This document shows, piece by piece, positions 6,597 through 9,299 of a stretch of 9,299 bases of DNA. Position numbers and translations under genes: made by a program. The stretch covers positions 13,000 through 22,298 of the forward strand of contig DFXX01000017.1 of the NCBI GenBank assembly GCA_002381765.1, written 5' to 3'. The notes under the pieces were generated by a model. That model was given only the letters and a program-made list of their open reading frames with translations. It searched no databases and was not told the DNA's origin. The stretch's first letter is position 1; each line of letters opens with the position of its first letter. The DNA comes from Bacteriovoracaceae bacterium UBA4097 (GTDB lineage Bacteria > Bdellovibrionota > Bacteriovoracia > Bacteriovoracales > Bacteriovoracaceae).

Positions 6597-7043
6597 TTAT
6601 ACGTTAAGAGTTAAGGCTTCAGGCTTCTGGGCGTCATGTCCATGAGTTGGACCAAGAACAACCTTAAGCTTAGTTAATTGCTTACGTCCAAGAGTATTCT
6701 TTGGAAGCATGCCTTTAACTGCCTCGAAAACAATCAATTCAGGATGCTTTTCAAGCTGTTCCTTAGCTGTTCTTTTCTTGATTCCACCAATATGGTTGGT
6801 GTGCCAGAAATAATTTTTGTCATTCCACTTATTACCAGTGAATCTAACTTTCTCAGCGTTAACAACAATAACGAAATCACCAGCATCATTATGCGTAGTG
6901 AATGTCGGCTTGTTTTTACCACGAAGAATCTTGGCAACTTCAGATGCCAGACGACCCACAACCATATCTGTTGCGTCTACTACAAACCACTTTTTATTAG
7001 CCATTTCGGCTTTAGTGATTGTGTACGAACTTTGCTTGATCAT
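6597..7043 (-). CDS. rplM: 50S ribosomal protein L13
   Basis: This is a 148-residue large-subunit protein, an early assembly protein that binds 23S rRNA. Hallmarks are WFVVDATDMVVGRLASEVAK, the GDFVIVVNAEKVRFTGNK segment, HTNHIGG, and KGMLPKNTLGR near residue 110. The C-terminal LGPTHGHDAQKPE is also typical. I place the start at ATG 7043 rather than at the upstream in-frame TTG at 7049: a GGAAGG ribosome site (7050-7055) lies six bases before the ATG but directly abuts the TTG. It heads the rplM-rpsI operon and is driven by the near-consensus promoter at 7074-7102. No odd features. Confidence 0.98.
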   Translation of the reverse strand: MIKQSSYTITKAEMANKKWFVVDATDMVVGRLASEVAKILRGKNKPTFTTHNDAGDFVIVVNAEKVRFTGNKWNDKNYFWHTNHIGGIKKRTAKEQLEKHPELIVFEAVKGMLPKNTLGRKQLTKLKVVLGPTHGHDAQKPEALTLNV

Positions 7044-7049
7044 AATCAA

Positions 7050-7055
7050 CCTTCC
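7050..7055 (-). promoter_or_regulatory. Ribosome binding site fixing the rplM start at 7043
   Basis: GGAAGG on the minus strand with a six-base spacer to ATG 7043. The alternative TTG at 7049 would have no spacer, so the protein should be 148 residues and begin MIKQ, in line with L13 proteins elsewhere. Confidence 0.85.
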
Positions 7056-7073
7056 ATTAATAAAATTTTGTCC

Positions 7074-7102
7074 CTTATAGGAATTATGCGGCCATACGTC
7101 AA
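7074..7102 (-). promoter_or_regulatory. Sigma-70 promoter of the rplM-rpsI operon
   Basis: On the minus strand TTGACG (7097-7102, five of six to TTGACA), an exact 17-base spacer and TATAAG (7074-7079, five of six to TATAAT). Transcription would begin near 7067, giving a leader of about 24 bases before ATG 7043. This strength suits a ribosomal operon. The rest of the gap up to the Omp85 stop (7103-7172) shows no strong terminator, only the short palindrome CAGGCCTG and a weak AGAGA/TCTCT pairing. Confidence 0.85.
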
Positions 7103-7172
7103 GAGAAGTCTCAAGCTCTCTCTAAGTAGAAAGCCAGAGGGATTCACAGGCCTGCTTTTAAAATTCGGGGGA

Positions 7173-9299
7173 TTAAAAGAAGCCGATTGACACATGGAAG
7201 CGTCCAGGGTCCTCTAATGTACCATCAGCGTTTTTCTTTCTCAAGAGTTTTATCCCATAGTCGAAGTCTAATGTTCCAACTGGGGTAAGTATCTTAAATG
7301 TAAGGCCAACTGAATCCCTCAGGTCACCCAAGTTCACTTGATCTACAAAAACGCGGCCTGCATCATAGAAAGCCCCTAGGATGAAGTTGTCCGTAATAAA
7401 GTAGCGGGGCTCTAGCTTGAAATTGGCCAGGAAAGCCCGATTTTGAATCCTGGCCTCTGAAATATCCCGTCCGTCAGGTAAGCGATTGATCTCTTCATCA
7501 TTAAAACCACGTACGATATCCATACCAGTTAAACGGAAAACTTTAATATTAGGGATATAGCCTTCGGTTCTGGTTACACCATCAATTTCTTCTGTTTGCC
7601 CTGCAGAATCTCGATAAACATTCTTTGCCAGGTTTTCTTGCATGCCTGCGACCAGAGAAACCGCCACCGTGCCGTTCTGAAAAGGAAGATAAAATCTGTT
7701 ACGAGAAATTAACTTATAGTAGTTAACTGTAAGGTCCTCTTTGTCTTGCGAAAGAAAATAAGGGTTAGCAAATTCACTTGAAAGATTAAAGAAAGCTCCT
7801 CGTACAGGATTAATCTGACTGTTTCTAAGATCGTAGGTAAGGTTGGGAGTAAACGCTCCAATTCTAAAGCGACCGTTATCCCTTTCTTCAGAGGCATCCC
7901 ATTGAGTAATAGATTCGATCTGGTAACGGACAGAAGAAGATAGTCGAGGGGTGAGATCACGAGTGAGGGTAGTATTAAATCGCTGAATGTCGGCATCAAA
8001 GGAATAGAACCTCTTCCTTTGATATGAGAGGCCCATTCCTAAGTCGATCATGGTATCAAAGAGGTCGCTTCTATTAAAAATCAGTGAAGTATTATGCTCC
8101 AGAAGTTGTTTCTTCTCTCTTCTTCGTCTGGGATCAAAGGTCTGATAATTTAATCTCTGGTTAACCTGACTTCTCAAAGTAAGGGATTGATTCATTCCCC
8201 CTATATTCAGATAAGAAACTGTTCCAGAGAGTTTCAACCCTAGGTCTGTCCGATAACCTGGAGCAAACTCGACTAAACCATAGTCTCTCTCAGTTACCTT
8301 AACTACCAGATCGGTCAGAACGCTTTTAGAATTATGCCTAACTGGCGTGACACTAACGGAATTAAAAAGCCCGGTGGCAGAAAGAGCCGTTTCAATATCG
8401 TAAGTCTTAGATGGAGTCACCAAATCACCTTTCTCGAGTAGGATTTTCTTTGATAGCACTCTCTTCATGGTCTTATTATTGCCAAGGTATAAAACTCTAT
8501 TCAGGCGTACAAACTGACCAGGATTGATAATAAAATTTAAGAATACATCGGTACCAGTTTTAGAATATTGCACGATGGATTCATCATTCGCATTTAAAAC
8601 TTCTGCAAAATAGTAACCATTCTCCTGTAATAGAGTGGCAACTTTTTTAATATCTTCAACCATAGCAATAGGGTTAAAAGGAGCCCCTACTTTATTTATC
8701 GTTTGCTGCTTAATAGCCTCTTCAAACTCAACTGGCAGATTGGTAAAATTTATTTCTTTAACAAAGGCCCGGCGGCCCTCGTTAATGACATACTCGACAT
8801 CTGCTACTTTTTTATCTTTGTCAAAAGTGAGATTCGGCCCCAAGATCTTAACCTGTACATATCCCTGAAGCAGATATTGGTTTCTTATATATTCTGAGAA
8901 GTACTTGAAATATTCTTCATCAAAATATCCGATAGAGGCCAATTCGAAAGCCTCTTTTTCAAACATCTTCTGTAAATTTGAATCACTGAAAAGAGTGTTA
9001 CCAGTGAAGGTAACAGTACCCAAGCTAGTCTTTTGACCTTTAGAAACTTCCACACGGAAGAGATGCACTTTTTCGTTAAAATTATTTTTAAACACTGACG
9101 AAGTAACTTCTACTTGAGAATTAAGGAGTGCCCTGCCTTGATAATGATCCTCTATTGCCTGTTTCATGATGGTCGGAGTTAATGGTCTTTTATACTGCCT
9201 GAAAAGATTGGTCATAAGACCCATCAACTCATCTCTATTCTTGCTTTTAATATCCTTAAAATCAAAGGCATAAAGCTGATCATTACTGACCTTGATATC
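7173..9299 (-). CDS. Omp85 family outer-membrane assembly protein (BamA/TamA type), 5' end outside window
   Basis: This 708-residue fragment is open to the right edge. The first ATGs seen (9224, 9215) are internal, since 24 more codons continue in frame to 9299 without a stop or signal peptide. Omp85 proteins insert beta-barrel proteins into the outer membrane. Numbering from the edge, POTRA-like repeats occupy about 90-175 (SLGTVTFTGNTLFSD...), 176-262 (VKEINFTNLP...) and 263-338 (LNRVLYLGNNKTM... TALSATGLFNSVSV), with an incomplete one before them. The barrel follows (340-708), carrying the diagnostic VRGF at 596-599 (DIVRGFNDEE), then LTPVGTLDFDYG and a terminal Phe, the usual barrel-recognition end. 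A very basic loop (RRRREKK, 391-397) lies early in the barrel. BamA usually has five POTRAs and TamA three; since the N-terminus is missing I do not choose between them. The stop lies 70 bases before the -35 of the rplM promoter. Confidence 0.9.
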   Translation of the reverse strand, partial: DIKVSNDQLYAFDFKDIKSKNRDELMGLMTNLFRQYKRPLTPTIMKQAIEDHYQGRALLNSQVEVTSSVFKNNFNEKVHLFRVEVSKGQKTSLGTVTFTGNTLFSDSNLQKMFEKEAFELASIGYFDEEYFKYFSEYIRNQYLLQGYVQVKILGPNLTFDKDKKVADVEYVINEGRRAFVKEINFTNLPVEFEEAIKQQTINKVGAPFNPIAMVEDIKKVATLLQENGYYFAEVLNANDESIVQYSKTGTDVFLNFIINPGQFVRLNRVLYLGNNKTMKRVLSKKILLEKGDLVTPSKTYDIETALSATGLFNSVSVTPVRHNSKSVLTDLVVKVTERDYGLVEFAPGYRTDLGLKLSGTVSYLNIGGMNQSLTLRSQVNQRLNYQTFDPRRRREKKQLLEHNTSLIFNRSDLFDTMIDLGMGLSYQRKRFYSFDADIQRFNTTLTRDLTPRLSSSVRYQIESITQWDASEERDNGRFRIGAFTPNLTYDLRNSQINPVRGAFFNLSSEFANPYFLSQDKEDLTVNYYKLISRNRFYLPFQNGTVAVSLVAGMQENLAKNVYRDSAGQTEEIDGVTRTEGYIPNIKVFRLTGMDIVRGFNDEEINRLPDGRDISEARIQNRAFLANFKLEPRYFITDNFILGAFYDAGRVFVDQVNLGDLRDSVGLTFKILTPVGTLDFDYGIKLLRKKNADGTLEDPGRFHVSIGFF

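Noticed and set aside
7103..7172. Palindrome CAGGCCTG and weak AGAGA/TCTCT pairing after the Omp85 gene
   Set aside because: No loop or T-tract for the palindrome and only five pairs for the other; neither supports a terminator or an attachment site.
9215..9227. Start of the Omp85 protein at TTG 9227 or ATG 9224/9215
   Set aside because: The frame continues upstream to the window edge without a stop, and no signal peptide follows these codons, so the real start is outside the window.

Overview
The window is a tightly packed stretch with every supported gene on the minus strand. It has moderately low GC, short intergenic gaps and mostly clear Shine-Dalgarno sites. An Omp85 outer-membrane barrel protein shows a Gram-negative (diderm) bacterium. 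Together with the secreted, C-terminally anchored matrixin-type protease, the combination looks to me like a predatory-bacterium relative (Bdellovibrionota, Bacteriovorax-like). That placement is an impression from gene style and composition, not proven by the sequence.

In transcription order (right to left): (1) 9299-7173, an Omp85/BamA-TamA family outer-membrane assembly protein whose N-terminus lies outside the window; (2) 7102-6179, the ribosomal operon rplM-rpsI, with a near-consensus sigma-70 promoter and a strong GNRA-loop intrinsic terminator; (3) 6089-3453, a divergent UvrA paralogue of the ABC-ATPase class, whose second nucleotide-binding domain keeps its P-loop and signature motif but has lost the Walker B Asp/Glu and the H-loop His; (4) 3384-959, a tightly coupled pair: a 239-residue exported protein and a 566-residue matrixin-like zinc metalloprotease, both with an N-terminal signal and a C-terminal membrane anchor followed by basic residues; (5) 967-1, a likely promoter, a small exported AMIN-like protein, and the N-terminal part of Lon protease running off the left edge.

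The housekeeping parts (rplM-rpsI, Omp85, lon) are ordinary. The parts deserving attention are the asymmetric UvrA-like ATPase, the protease/partner pair with its C-terminal anchors and a dyad in its leader, and the pairing of an envelope AMIN-like protein with a Lon that carries an acidic insertion. No rRNA, tRNA, CRISPR array, insertion sequence or gene-free stretch above 300 bases was seen; the longest gap is about 130 bases (7044-7172).
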